NCBI GenBank assembly: GCA_001775395.1 | Contig: MEWP01000042.1 | Span: 1 to 43,681 of the forward strand | Source of the DNA: a candidate division Zixibacteria bacterium RBG_16_53_22 | Lineage (GTDB): Bacteria; Zixibacteria; MSB-5A5; UBA10806 | DNA length: 43,681 bases | Direction of reading: 5' to 3' | Part shown: positions 26,779 through 33,942 of the stretch, in pieces | How positions within the stretch are numbered: position 1 is the first letter of the stretch | Layout: each line of letters opens with the position of its first letter | Notes under the pieces: model-generated | What the model was told of the DNA's origin: nothing | Databases searched by the model: none | The model's input: the letters and a program-made list of their open reading frames with translations, nothing else | Position numbers and translations under genes: made by a program

Positions 26779-28048
26779 CACAGCCGTGCTCGGGCTTCAG
26801 TGGGGCGACGAAGGAAAGGGCAAAATAATCGATTTTCTGAGCGAATCCTCTGACGCCGTGGTCCGTTTCGGCGGCGGCTCCAACGCCGGCCATACCATCG
26901 TGATCGCCGGCGATAAATTCATCTTGCGCCTTCTTCCATCCGGCATTTTCCGCCCGAACAAGGTCTGCTGCATCGGCGCCGGTGTCGCCTGCGACCCCGA
27001 GGTGCTCGAGGCGGAACTTTCTGCCCTGCTGAAGCGCGGCGTGCTCTGTGACGGCCGCGTCTTCGTCGACTACGCCGCGCACCTGGTTCTCCCTATTCAC
27101 AAGGAACGCGATGGTTTCGAGGAGACCACGCGCGGCAAAGGAGCCATCGATACCACCCGGCGAGGAATCGGCCCGTCATATGCCGATAGAGTCTCCCGCA
27201 TCGGGATCCGCGTGGCGGACTTATTCGAACCGGCCCTCTTGCGCCAGAAAGCCGAAAACATCCTCCGTTTCCATCGCATATGCACCGGGCGGGCGACCGA
27301 AGTTTCGGAAAAGGAGCCGGCTGACCTGGTCTCATATCTCGAAAAATATCGAGCGCTTTTCGCCCCCTTGATGGCTGATGTCACGCCCACGGTCATGAAG
27401 CTTATCGATAGCGGCAAGGCCGTGTTATTCGAGGGCGCCCAAGGGTCACTCCTCGATATTGATTATGGCACATACCCTTACACCACCTCGTCGCATACCA
27501 CTATCGGCGGAATATTCACCGGTTTGGGATTGCCCCCGTCCTATCTGGGACGCGTGGTGGGTGTCATGAAATCGTATGTGACTCGTGTCGGCCAGGGCCC
27601 GTTCCCCACGGAGCTGTCGGATCAGGTCGGCGCCCAATTGCGCGACAAAGGTTTCGAGTTCGGCTCTGTCACTGGCCGGCCGCGGCGCACCGGTTGGCTC
27701 GATATGGTCGCTCTCAAACGCATGGTAAAACTCAACGGCGTCACGCAACTGGCTTTGACAAAGCTCGATGTCCTCGATGGCATGGCCGAAATCATGGTAT
27801 GTCAGGCATACGAGGTCGATGGCCAGCGACGTGACGATGTGGCCCCCAATCATCCCGATTTCCTCAAGGCCAAACCGATCCATACCAGGCTCGAGGGCTG
27901 GACCCGTGAGGTCGCCCACAAGACCAGCCTGGCCGAATTCCCGCCCCAGGCTCGGGCCTACATCGATTTTATCGAGCAGAAAACCGGCGTGCCAATTTTG
28001 CTCATATCAACAGGTTTTGGGCGGGAGGATACCATCTTGCTCGACTGA
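26765..28048 (+). CDS. purA: Adenylosuccinate synthetase
   Basis: PurA joins IMP and aspartate with GTP to make adenylosuccinate, the first committed step to AMP. Visible motifs are 'GLQWGDEGKGK' (10-20), 'FGGGSNAGHTI', 'TTRGIGPSYADR', 'EGAQGSLLDIDYGTYPYTTSS', 'GVMKSYVTRVGQGPFPTE', 'TGRPRRTGWLD' and 'STGFGREDTI'. At 427 residues it has normal length. The ATG at 26765, with AAAGGA seven bases upstream, gives the family N-terminus; a longer in-frame start (26672) is inside engB. It is translationally coupled to engB; no metabolic link between the two is evident. Confidence 0.97.
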   Translation: MRPNSTAVLGLQWGDEGKGKIIDFLSESSDAVVRFGGGSNAGHTIVIAGDKFILRLLPSGIFRPNKVCCIGAGVACDPEVLEAELSALLKRGVLCDGRVFVDYAAHLVLPIHKERDGFEETTRGKGAIDTTRRGIGPSYADRVSRIGIRVADLFEPALLRQKAENILRFHRICTGRATEVSEKEPADLVSYLEKYRALFAPLMADVTPTVMKLIDSGKAVLFEGAQGSLLDIDYGTYPYTTSSHTTIGGIFTGLGLPPSYLGRVVGVMKSYVTRVGQGPFPTELSDQVGAQLRDKGFEFGSVTGRPRRTGWLDMVALKRMVKLNGVTQLALTKLDVLDGMAEIMVCQAYEVDGQRRDDVAPNHPDFLKAKPIHTRLEGWTREVAHKTSLAEFPPQARAYIDFIEQKTGVPILLISTGFGREDTILLD

Positions 28049-28175
28049 ACCGGCGTTCTCGTCCGGGCAAAAGGCCCCCGCCACAAATCAAAGAGCATGC
28101 CGGTTAGCCTTTTCGTTCGCAAAAATATATTTCACGAATTTGCCGAAATTTCCGACAAATAATTATAGAATCGCC

Positions 28176-28204
28176 TTGTATTTGTTTGGCCCCCGTTATA
28201 TAAT
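28176..28204 (+). promoter_or_regulatory. Promoter of the thioredoxin-OmpA operon
   Basis: A consensus TATAAT (28199-28204) lies 17 bases after TTGTAT (28176-28181). Transcription would start near 28211, giving a leader of about 33 bases with GAGGGG before the ATG at 28244. Confidence 0.65.
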
Positions 28205-28243
28205 CCTTTTCCGCAAATCGTGAACAAGGCGAGGGGAATCAAA

Positions 28244-28573
28244 ATGGGCAAACCAAAAAGCGTAAATTGGGAGAATTTCGAAAACGAGGTCTTGAAATCG
28301 GATCGGCCTGTCCTGGTGGATTTCTGGGCTGAATGGTGCGTGCCCTGCAAATCTATCGCACCTGTAATCGATGAGCTGGCAAAAGAGTATAAGGGCAAGG
28401 TCGTCTTCGCCAAAGTCGACGTTGAGCGCAATCCGCAGGTTGCCTCTTTCCTGGGCATTCGAAGCATACCAACCATGATCATGTTCTCACAAGGCGAGGA
28501 GATGGAACGCCTGGTCGGAGCGCTCACCAAGAGCCATATTCAGAAAAAAATCGATCATTACGCGAATAAATAG
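28244..28573 (+). CDS. trxA: Thioredoxin with a WCVPC active site
   Basis: 109 residues, a single thioredoxin domain: 'VLVDFWAEWCVPCKSIAPVIDELA' around the redox pair C32 and C35, then 'FAKVDVERNP' and the cis-proline 'RSIPTMIMF'. No signal peptide, so cytoplasmic. The usual WCGPC is changed to WCVPC, which should alter the redox potential or partner choice. I chose the ATG at 28244 because GAGGGG lies directly upstream; a TTG/GTG-type start at 28220 would overlap this site. The OmpA gene follows after 20 bases. Confidence 0.92.
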   Translation: MGKPKSVNWENFENEVLKSDRPVLVDFWAEWCVPCKSIAPVIDELAKEYKGKVVFAKVDVERNPQVASFLGIRSIPTMIMFSQGEEMERLVGALTKSHIQKKIDHYANK

Positions 28574-28593
28574 CCCCGCGTCAAGGAGGGAAA

Positions 28594-30099
28594 ATGAATT
28601 ATAAGCGAATAATCGGCGCGTGCTTCTTGATCATTCTCATGGTATCGACCGCCGGTGCGGAATGGAATAGCAATTTCGGGCTGGGCGCCCGGGGGCCGTT
28701 CCTGGTTCCTCTTTTCAAAGGCTCCGACTACAGCGCCTTCAGGGGTTCATACGAACCTTACATGATGGGCTGGGACGGCGCCTTCGAAATCAAGTATGGC
28801 ATGCCCAGAAATTTCATCGTAAACCTCTCCATCGGCTACGCCACCACTTACGACGATACCACGGCGGTGTCCGATCAATCGTTCAAGATGAACAAATCGG
28901 AAAAGGCCTATACCCAGCTCAACGGCCTCTTGCTTGGCCTGACCGGCCAGTATTTCTTTATTCCGGAGGGCTCGGTGCAACCCTATGTCCTCCTCGGTGT
29001 CGGGCTGGATATGTGGTCTATGAAAACTCAGGTGGGTGGCGCCGGATATCCTTCGCCTCTCGGATCGAAATACAAATTCAGCGATCTCGGGCTGAAAGGC
29101 GGCGCCGGCATCAACTTCTGGGTAAATGAAAACTTCTCATTCGATATCCAGGGCAAATTGACATACGGCCTGACCAATATTTCCACAAGTGGTGATCCGA
29201 CCATATATGGTGACATGTCCGATTGGAAAAAGCGTCCCTTTGGAGGTTATCTTGAACCGTCGATCGGCCTGACCTACTTCTTCGGTGGAGCCCCGGACAG
29301 GGACAAGGATGGCATCAAGGATAAATTCGATCAGTGCCCGGATACTCCTGTCGGCGCCGTCGTTGACCAGTACGGCTGCCCACTCGATAGCGACCGCGAT
29401 GCCGTCTATGATGGTATCGATACCTGCTACGAGACGCCCCAGGGATGCGTGGTCGATATCACCGGCTGCCCGATCGATTCCGACAAGGACGGTGTCTGCG
29501 ATGGCCTCGACAAGTGCCCCGAATCACCCGAGGGTGTGGCGGTCGACGTTCGCGGGTGCCCGCTTGACGGTGATGGTGACGGCGTACCCGATTACAAAGA
29601 CCAACAGCCCGATACGCCCAAAGGCGCCCTGGTAGATGAAAACGGCGTGTTTTTGGATGGTGACACCGATGGCGTGCCCGATGGCATCGACAAATGCCCC
29701 GATACCGGGGTCGGAATCCTTGTCGATGAGTTCGGTTGCCCCAGGGCCAAACCCCTGACCGGCACGCTGACGCTCAATATTCAGTATGAATCCGGGTCGT
29801 TTGAGCCGGACGCCAAGGCCAGGTTCTCGCTCGATGAGTTGGCTGTGACCATGCAATCGTATCCGAACCTCAAAATCGAGGTCAACGGATACACTGACGC
29901 GCTCGGCTCCACTTCCGGTAACCTGCGGCTGTCGCAGAAGAGGGCCGATGCGGTCAAGGAGTATCTCGTAGGCCACGGCGTCTCACCGGATCGCGTTACC
30001 GCCCGGGGATTCGGCGAGGATAAGCCGGTCTCGGATAACGGCACCCCCGAGGGCCGTCAGAAAAACAGGCGTATCGAAATCGTGCCTGTCGGCCAATAG
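28594..30099 (+). CDS. OmpA-family outer-membrane protein with thrombospondin type 3 repeats
   Basis: 501 residues. A signal peptide (1-22, ending AGA|E) is followed by an eight-stranded-type outer-membrane barrel (about 23-231, ending 'IGLTYFF'). Five calcium-binding thrombospondin type 3 repeats follow, starting near D235, D265, D295, D325 and D355, each with 'DxDxDGVxD'-like loops and mostly a 'KCPDTP...GCP' cysteine pair. The C-terminal OmpA/MotB domain (about 395-501) has the peptidoglycan meso-DAP-binding helix 'GNLRLSQKRADAVKEYL' and 'RKNRRIE'-like end (here QKNRRIE). It links outer membrane to cell wall. Repeat 4 lacks both cysteines (Q338, V352). AAGGAGGG precedes the ATG. Confidence 0.95.
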   Translation: MNYKRIIGACFLIILMVSTAGAEWNSNFGLGARGPFLVPLFKGSDYSAFRGSYEPYMMGWDGAFEIKYGMPRNFIVNLSIGYATTYDDTTAVSDQSFKMNKSEKAYTQLNGLLLGLTGQYFFIPEGSVQPYVLLGVGLDMWSMKTQVGGAGYPSPLGSKYKFSDLGLKGGAGINFWVNENFSFDIQGKLTYGLTNISTSGDPTIYGDMSDWKKRPFGGYLEPSIGLTYFFGGAPDRDKDGIKDKFDQCPDTPVGAVVDQYGCPLDSDRDAVYDGIDTCYETPQGCVVDITGCPIDSDKDGVCDGLDKCPESPEGVAVDVRGCPLDGDGDGVPDYKDQQPDTPKGALVDENGVFLDGDTDGVPDGIDKCPDTGVGILVDEFGCPRAKPLTGTLTLNIQYESGSFEPDAKARFSLDELAVTMQSYPNLKIEVNGYTDALGSTSGNLRLSQKRADAVKEYLVGHGVSPDRVTARGFGEDKPVSDNGTPEGRQKNRRIEIVPVGQ

Positions 30100-30122
30100 A
30101 TTATTGACAAATGATTTCGCAT

Positions 30123-30153
30123 GGGCGGGGCCATCCGGCCTCGCCCGTTTTTT
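30123..30153 (+). terminator. Intrinsic terminator of the thioredoxin-OmpA operon
   Basis: GGGCGGGGCC (30123-30132) pairs with GGCCTCGCCC (30137-30146), with one G-T wobble and an ATCC tetraloop. GTTTTTT follows. Confidence 0.9.
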
Positions 30154-30159
30154 CATGTG

Positions 30160-30206
30160 CCGTCAGGTCCTCTGCCCCTGCCCTTGTGCGGGGTCAGACC
30201 TGACGG
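30160..30206. repeat. 47-bp imperfect palindrome
   Basis: CCGTCAGGTC (30160-30169) pairs exactly with GACCTGACGG (30197-30206). Inside, TCTGCCCC can pair with GGGGTCAGA through one bulge. The GGGGTCAGACCTGAC core resembles REP-type elements mobilised by Y1 transposases, although no transposase gene is in the window. Confidence 0.55.
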
Positions 30207-30612
30207 TGATTTCCTAATAAGAATGATTGATCTTCAGAAGTTGCCAATTGGGCAGGCGTGCGCAATCGCTCGGTTCCGTTGCGCGGGGAACGCCGGTTGC
30301 CGATTATGGGGACAGTTTGGGGATGTCGGGGGGAAGCCCCCGATCTACAGGAGATTTGGTCTTATTTCAGCGTTGATTTTCCCTAACCTTTATTGTTTCG
30401 GTTATCTCGTTCCCACGGATAAACCGTGGGGGGTCCGCGGACCACATTTTTCCCACAAGTCAGCAAGGACCGCCCGGGCGTAGAGTAATGTCCTTCCACT
30501 AATAAGGGGGGTAGAAAAGAAAATGCAAAATGTACATTCTTTCGATGTCAAGTCGTTGGGGGACAACATTTGAATTCTGCAGATTGAACCACAATTGATT
30601 TGCAGAATAAAG

Positions 30613-30686
30613 TAGGTCGGGTTTATCAAGTCCCGACGTTCTTTCGTCGGGACGGGGAAAGCCGACTCTTTTAGAAAATGTCCTAC
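30613..30686. repeat. 74-bp element with GTAGG/CCTAC ends and competing hairpins
   Basis: The stretch is bounded by GTAGG (30613-30617) and CCTAC (30682-30686). Inside, CCCGAC (30632-30637) can pair either with upstream GTCGGG (30616-30621) or, as part of TCCCGACG (30631-30638), with CGTCGGGA (30645-30652). The two stems exclude each other. No gene follows on the plus strand, so a miniature repeat is likelier than an attenuator. Confidence 0.45.
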
Positions 30687-30766
30687 ATCTTGACGCACAG
30701 GAAGATGCTGCCAGGATGGGTTTCTGGCCGCGCAGAATGCATATTCAGGATATCATAACCGGTCGT

Positions 30767-30808
30767 TGCCTCAGGATGTCGCCGGAAAAACGCTTCCATC
30801 CTGAGGCA
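30767..30808. repeat. Perfect 12-bp inverted repeat beyond the nadE-like gene
   Basis: TGCCTCAGGATG (30767-30778) and CATCCTGAGGCA (30797-30808) are exact complements around an 18-base loop, ending 12 bases past the stop of the minus-strand gene at 30821. It may act as an mRNA 3'-end stem, but no T-run follows on the minus strand. Confidence 0.6.
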
Positions 30809-30820
30809 TAAGTATAGGTC

Positions 30821-31780
30821 CTAAATCACAACCGGCGGCATCCGCAGATATTCGGTGGTGCGTTTTTTCTGGTTCAGGTCGTGCCAGACACGCTCCACCT
30901 GCTCTTTTTTCAGGCCCATGATCCTGGCCACTTCCTCCGAATTATACCCGCCCTCCAGCGCCAGCCATAGAAGGTCCATCATCTCGAATTTCAGCCCGAA
31001 GAAGAACTCCTCCTGGCTGACCTCGGATGGATATGTGTCGGTCGTAGGCGTCCGTTTCTGGATACCCTCGGGGATTCCCAGGTATTCGGCCAGTTGGAAA
31101 ATTTGAGTCTTGTAGAATTTGATTATTGGCATGATATCCGATCCGCCGTCGCCGAACTTGACAAAGAATCCCTGATCATACTCGTTCTTGTTGCCGGTGC
31201 CGATAACGGCGTAATTATGCGCCTCAGCAAAATAGTAGAGAGTCATCATGCGGATTCTCTGCTTCATATTGGAGGCCGCCACGATTTGCAGATAAGCTTT
31301 CAGGGGCAGACGCTTTTCCATCTTCTCGCCCGATGGTGATTCCACCGCCAACCGGTAGACGTTGAAGCGGTCTGAATCGAGGACATTGGTGGGCAGCACT
31401 ATCTTCGCCTTCCATCCCTCCCGCCAATCGGGGAAGACCTGCCGGAAAGCCGAGTCTCTGTAATGATAACAGCCGGCGCCTTTGAGCGCCTCGGTTATGT
31501 CTGTGACCTCATATTCATATCCGAACTTATCAGCCAGCTCGATGGCCAGAGCTTTGGAATCGGGAGAGGAATCCTTGTCGGGCATCAAGATACACAGCAT
31601 TTTCTCCGGCCCGAATGCTCGGGCGCATAGCGCCGCCACCACCGAGGAGTCTATTCCCCCGGATGTCCCCACGATGGCTCCATGTCGCTTGAATTTGACG
31701 AACACCTCATTTCGCAGATTCTCGACGATTTCGTTAACCGTCTTTTCGCAATTCAGTTTTATCAAATCTTTTGAGAACAC
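30821..31780 (-). CDS. nadE: NAD synthetase-like amidotransferase (NadE family, divergent)
   Basis: 319 residues without a glutaminase domain. The N-type ATP-pyrophosphatase loop 'SGGIDSS' is at 40-46, and 'GTGNKNEYDQGFFVKFGDGGSDIMPI' (split here as GTGNKNEYDQG then FGDGGSDIMPI) is the NadE signature for substrate and ammonia sites. The end 'QKKRTTEYLRMPPVVI' is also typical. Classical NadE adenylates a carboxylate (deamido-NAD) and amidates it with ammonia. This one is longer than minimal bacterial NadE, with a segment of about 50 residues ('CYHYRDSAFRQVFPDW...KMEKRLPLK') before the conserved 'MKQRIRMMTLYYFAE'. It is the last gene of an operon with an adenylate-forming ligase and a carrier protein, so either housekeeping NAD synthesis or amidation of another acid is possible. 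Confidence 0.82.
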   Translation of the reverse strand: MFSKDLIKLNCEKTVNEIVENLRNEVFVKFKRHGAIVGTSGGIDSSVVAALCARAFGPEKMLCILMPDKDSSPDSKALAIELADKFGYEYEVTDITEALKGAGCYHYRDSAFRQVFPDWREGWKAKIVLPTNVLDSDRFNVYRLAVESPSGEKMEKRLPLKAYLQIVAASNMKQRIRMMTLYYFAEAHNYAVIGTGNKNEYDQGFFVKFGDGGSDIMPIIKFYKTQIFQLAEYLGIPEGIQKRTPTTDTYPSEVSQEEFFFGLKFEMMDLLWLALEGGYNSEEVARIMGLKKEQVERVWHDLNQKKRTTEYLRMPPVVI

Positions 31781-31792
31781 CGTGAAAACTCC

Positions 31793-33331
31793 TTATTCGT
31801 TGATTGAGTCCTTGATGCGAACTCTCTGCACCTTGCCCGATTGTGTCTTGGGGAGCGAATGGGCAAATTGCACAAACTTCGGCACCTTGAAGGTCGGCAG
31901 GTTGCGGCTGCAGTGAATTATGATATCTTTCTCGGATACGACAAATCCATCCCGCAGGACCACTACGGCGCAGATCGCCTCACCCAATATCGGGTCGCGT
32001 CTGCCGACCACGGCTGTCTCCGCGACGGCTTCGTGCTCGAGTATGATCTCCTCGATCTCCTTGGGACTGATTCTGTGTGCCCCGGATTTTATCATCTCCG
32101 AGTTGCGTCCGACAATGAACAAATAGCCGTCTTCATCGGATTTGGCCAGGTCTCCCGTGTGAAGACCGTCGGCTTTGAGAACCCTTTGCGTCTCATCCGG
32201 GCGATTCCAGTATCCAACCATGATGTTTTCGCCCTCGGCCACTATCTCGCCTACGATCCCCGGCGTACAGGCGTTTCCTTCCTCATCGCGTACCGTGAGG
32301 GTCACACCGGGAATTCCCTTGCCGATTGAACCGAGTTTCTCGATCACCTTTTCATGTTCCAGGTACGAGAGACGCGCCGAGGCTTCCGTCTGACCATACA
32401 TGATAACAAGCTTAACATTCGGGACAGCCTCGATAAGCCTGGAAGTCAGGGCCGGCGCCATCGGCCCCCCGGCCTGGGTCATATAGCGTAGATGATTCCA
32501 GGTATATTTTTTGAAATTCGACCTGTTCATCAGAATCGCAAACGTCGTCGGCACCCCCGCAAAGCCGGTGACTTTCTCATTGGCCATCAACTCCAGTATG
32601 ACGTTGGGAAATGCGAATCTGGTATCGACTACGATTGTGCCCCCCACCCTCATATGGGTCAACAGAAGCGAAAGCCCATACGAGTAATAAAGCGGCAGAA
32701 TATCCATCACCTTGTCGTCGGCGGTAAGCTGGAGGTATTCTACGATGGAATCGGTGTTGGCCTCGAGATTGCGATGGGTCAGCATGACGCCCTTGGGGTC
32801 ACCGGTCGTCCCCGAGGTGTACATGACTGTTGCCAGGTCGCCGCCTTTTCGCGCCACCCCGGGGTTCTCCATATTGCCGCGTTCGAGGATTTCCTTGTAT
32901 TTTTCGACCGTTAGCTTATTCGCGCACTCGAGTTTGCCGTAATCGCCATCGGTGATCACAAGGTGAAGGTCGGGAAGATCACAGGCTAACTCGGCCAGAT
33001 GATGCAGCAGGTTGTGGCGGACGATGATCGCCGAGGCCGAACAATCGGAGAGGACAGAGCGCAGTATTCGGCTGGTGGTATCGGTGTTCAGCCCGACCAC
33101 GACTCCGCCCGCTTTCAATACCCCAAAAAAAGATATTACATAATCTATCGACGATTCCACCAGGATTCCGACGCGGTCGCCGGGGTTGATTCCTCTGGCG
33201 ATGAGGGAATTGGCCAGCTTGTTGGCGCCTTCGTCAAGCTGACGATAAGTCATCCTTTCGCCGAGGTTGACAACAGCTTCCTTGCCGGGAAACGACCGGG
33301 CGTTGAGCTCAAGAAATTGCTGTATTAGCAT
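31793..33331 (-). CDS. Class I adenylate-forming ligase (acyl-CoA/acyl-ACP synthetase type)
   Basis: 512 residues. ANL-superfamily motifs: P-loop 'YTSGTTGDPKGVMLTHRN' (171-188), 'YGQTEASARLS', 'GDLAKSDEDGYLFIVGRNSEMIKSG' (split GDLAKSDEDGY/VGRNSEMIKSG) and the catalytic lysine K500 in 'TQSGKVQR'. Such enzymes form an acyl-AMP and pass the acyl group to CoA or to a phosphopantetheine carrier. The ATG at 33331, with AAGGGG six bases upstream, lies inside the 3' end of the carrier-protein gene (23-base overlap), so the dedicated acceptor is likely that carrier. A longer start (33367) has no support. The acid it activates cannot be read from sequence. Confidence 0.9.
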   Translation of the reverse strand: MLIQQFLELNARSFPGKEAVVNLGERMTYRQLDEGANKLANSLIARGINPGDRVGILVESSIDYVISFFGVLKAGGVVVGLNTDTTSRILRSVLSDCSASAIIVRHNLLHHLAELACDLPDLHLVITDGDYGKLECANKLTVEKYKEILERGNMENPGVARKGGDLATVMYTSGTTGDPKGVMLTHRNLEANTDSIVEYLQLTADDKVMDILPLYYSYGLSLLLTHMRVGGTIVVDTRFAFPNVILELMANEKVTGFAGVPTTFAILMNRSNFKKYTWNHLRYMTQAGGPMAPALTSRLIEAVPNVKLVIMYGQTEASARLSYLEHEKVIEKLGSIGKGIPGVTLTVRDEEGNACTPGIVGEIVAEGENIMVGYWNRPDETQRVLKADGLHTGDLAKSDEDGYLFIVGRNSEMIKSGAHRISPKEIEEIILEHEAVAETAVVGRRDPILGEAICAVVVLRDGFVVSEKDIIIHCSRNLPTFKVPKFVQFAHSLPKTQSGKVQRVRIKDSINE

Positions 33332-33581
33332 ACGGCGCCCCTTTTTTCCTTTGGATATATTCGACAAGATTATTGATCGTATCCAGGTTATCGGGGGTCA
33401 ACTCCTCGTCAGCCACCGCAATTTTGAAATTTTCCTCGATAAAACCCACCAATTCCAACACTCCCGTCGAATCGATTACGCCCTTGTCGAATAGCGAGTC
33501 GGAATCGAGCAACTCATGGTTGCTTCTAGCCAGCATGAAATTATCGTAAATAAAACCCCGGATAGATGCCCTGATATCCAT
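33309..33581 (-). CDS. Acyl/peptidyl carrier protein
   Basis: A 90-residue phosphopantetheine-binding protein. The attachment site is S38 in 'LFDKGVIDSTGVLELVGFIEE', with helix 3 and 4 motifs 'VADEELTPDNLDTINNLVEYI' (shown as VADEELTPDNL). The D-S-T variant and the acidic composition suit a specialised carrier more than the fatty-acid ACP. The ATG at 33581 has GGGAG six bases upstream; the open frame runs further up to 33722 but that part has no ACP homology. It is first in the operon and overlaps the ligase gene. Confidence 0.88.
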   Translation of the reverse strand: MDIRASIRGFIYDNFMLARSNHELLDSDSLFDKGVIDSTGVLELVGFIEENFKIAVADEELTPDNLDTINNLVEYIQRKKGAPYANTAIS

Positions 33582-33744
33582 GTATTCTCCCAAAACTCTG
33601 GATTGATGCTGTGGGCGCTCGTCATTTTGGCGACCCAGTCTTAAAACCCCGCCGTCGCGTTGAAGGCGATAATCGCATGTCCTAAGGTAACTCTGGCGAT
33701 AACGACCCGATGTTAACTGCATCCATTTTGATTTTAGCCCCTAC

Positions 33745-33772
33745 AATTTATTTCGGCGGTTCGATTTGTCAA
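33745..33772 (-). promoter_or_regulatory. Possible promoter of the carrier protein-ligase-nadE operon
   Basis: Minus strand: a perfect TTGACA (33772-33767), a 16-base spacer and TAAATT (33750-33745, four of six matches). The leader would be about 155 bases. The 361-base gap 33582-33942 also holds the upstream region of the divergent ppiD-like gene; apart from a half-copy of the GTAGGGGC palindrome (33737-33745) I see nothing else in it. Confidence 0.4.
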
Positions 33773-33942
33773 CAGATATATTGGCCGGCCCGGCATGCGT
33801 CATAACTTCTTACGTTGCGGCAGGTTCCGAGCCCCTCCAGGAAGGCTGTTTAGTTTGTGCTTGCTTTATGCGATGCAGGCGTATATTTTGGTAAACTTCG
33901 GGGAATTTCACTGAAATTAAGGGAAGATGGAGAGATAACGAT

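Larger units (their letters stand above)
30154..30820. other. Hairpin-rich non-coding stretch between converging operons
   Basis: No credible gene in 667 bases. Besides the three elements listed separately it holds TCGGGGG/CCCCCGA (30326-30343), CCCACGG/CCGTGGG (30412-30430), the palindrome GGTCCGCGGACC (30432-30443) and the palindrome CGCCCGGGCG (30471-30480). The open frames here (for example 30121-30483 plus and 30402-30698 minus) simply translate these palindromes. It looks like a landing site for several extragenic repeat elements. Confidence 0.6.

Noticed and set aside
28049-28104. ACCGGC/GCCGGT inverted repeat after purA as a terminator
   Set aside because: The stem has only six pairs with a 44-base loop, and the following T-run is interrupted.
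30121-30698. Two frames (30121-30483 plus, 30402-30698 minus) in the hairpin region
   Set aside because: Their translations are produced by palindromes and a terminator; composition is unlike the real proteins here.
33861-33887. TTGCTT...TATATT as promoter of the ppiD-like gene
   Set aside because: The spacer is only 15 bases and the -35 match is weak; not firm enough to annotate.
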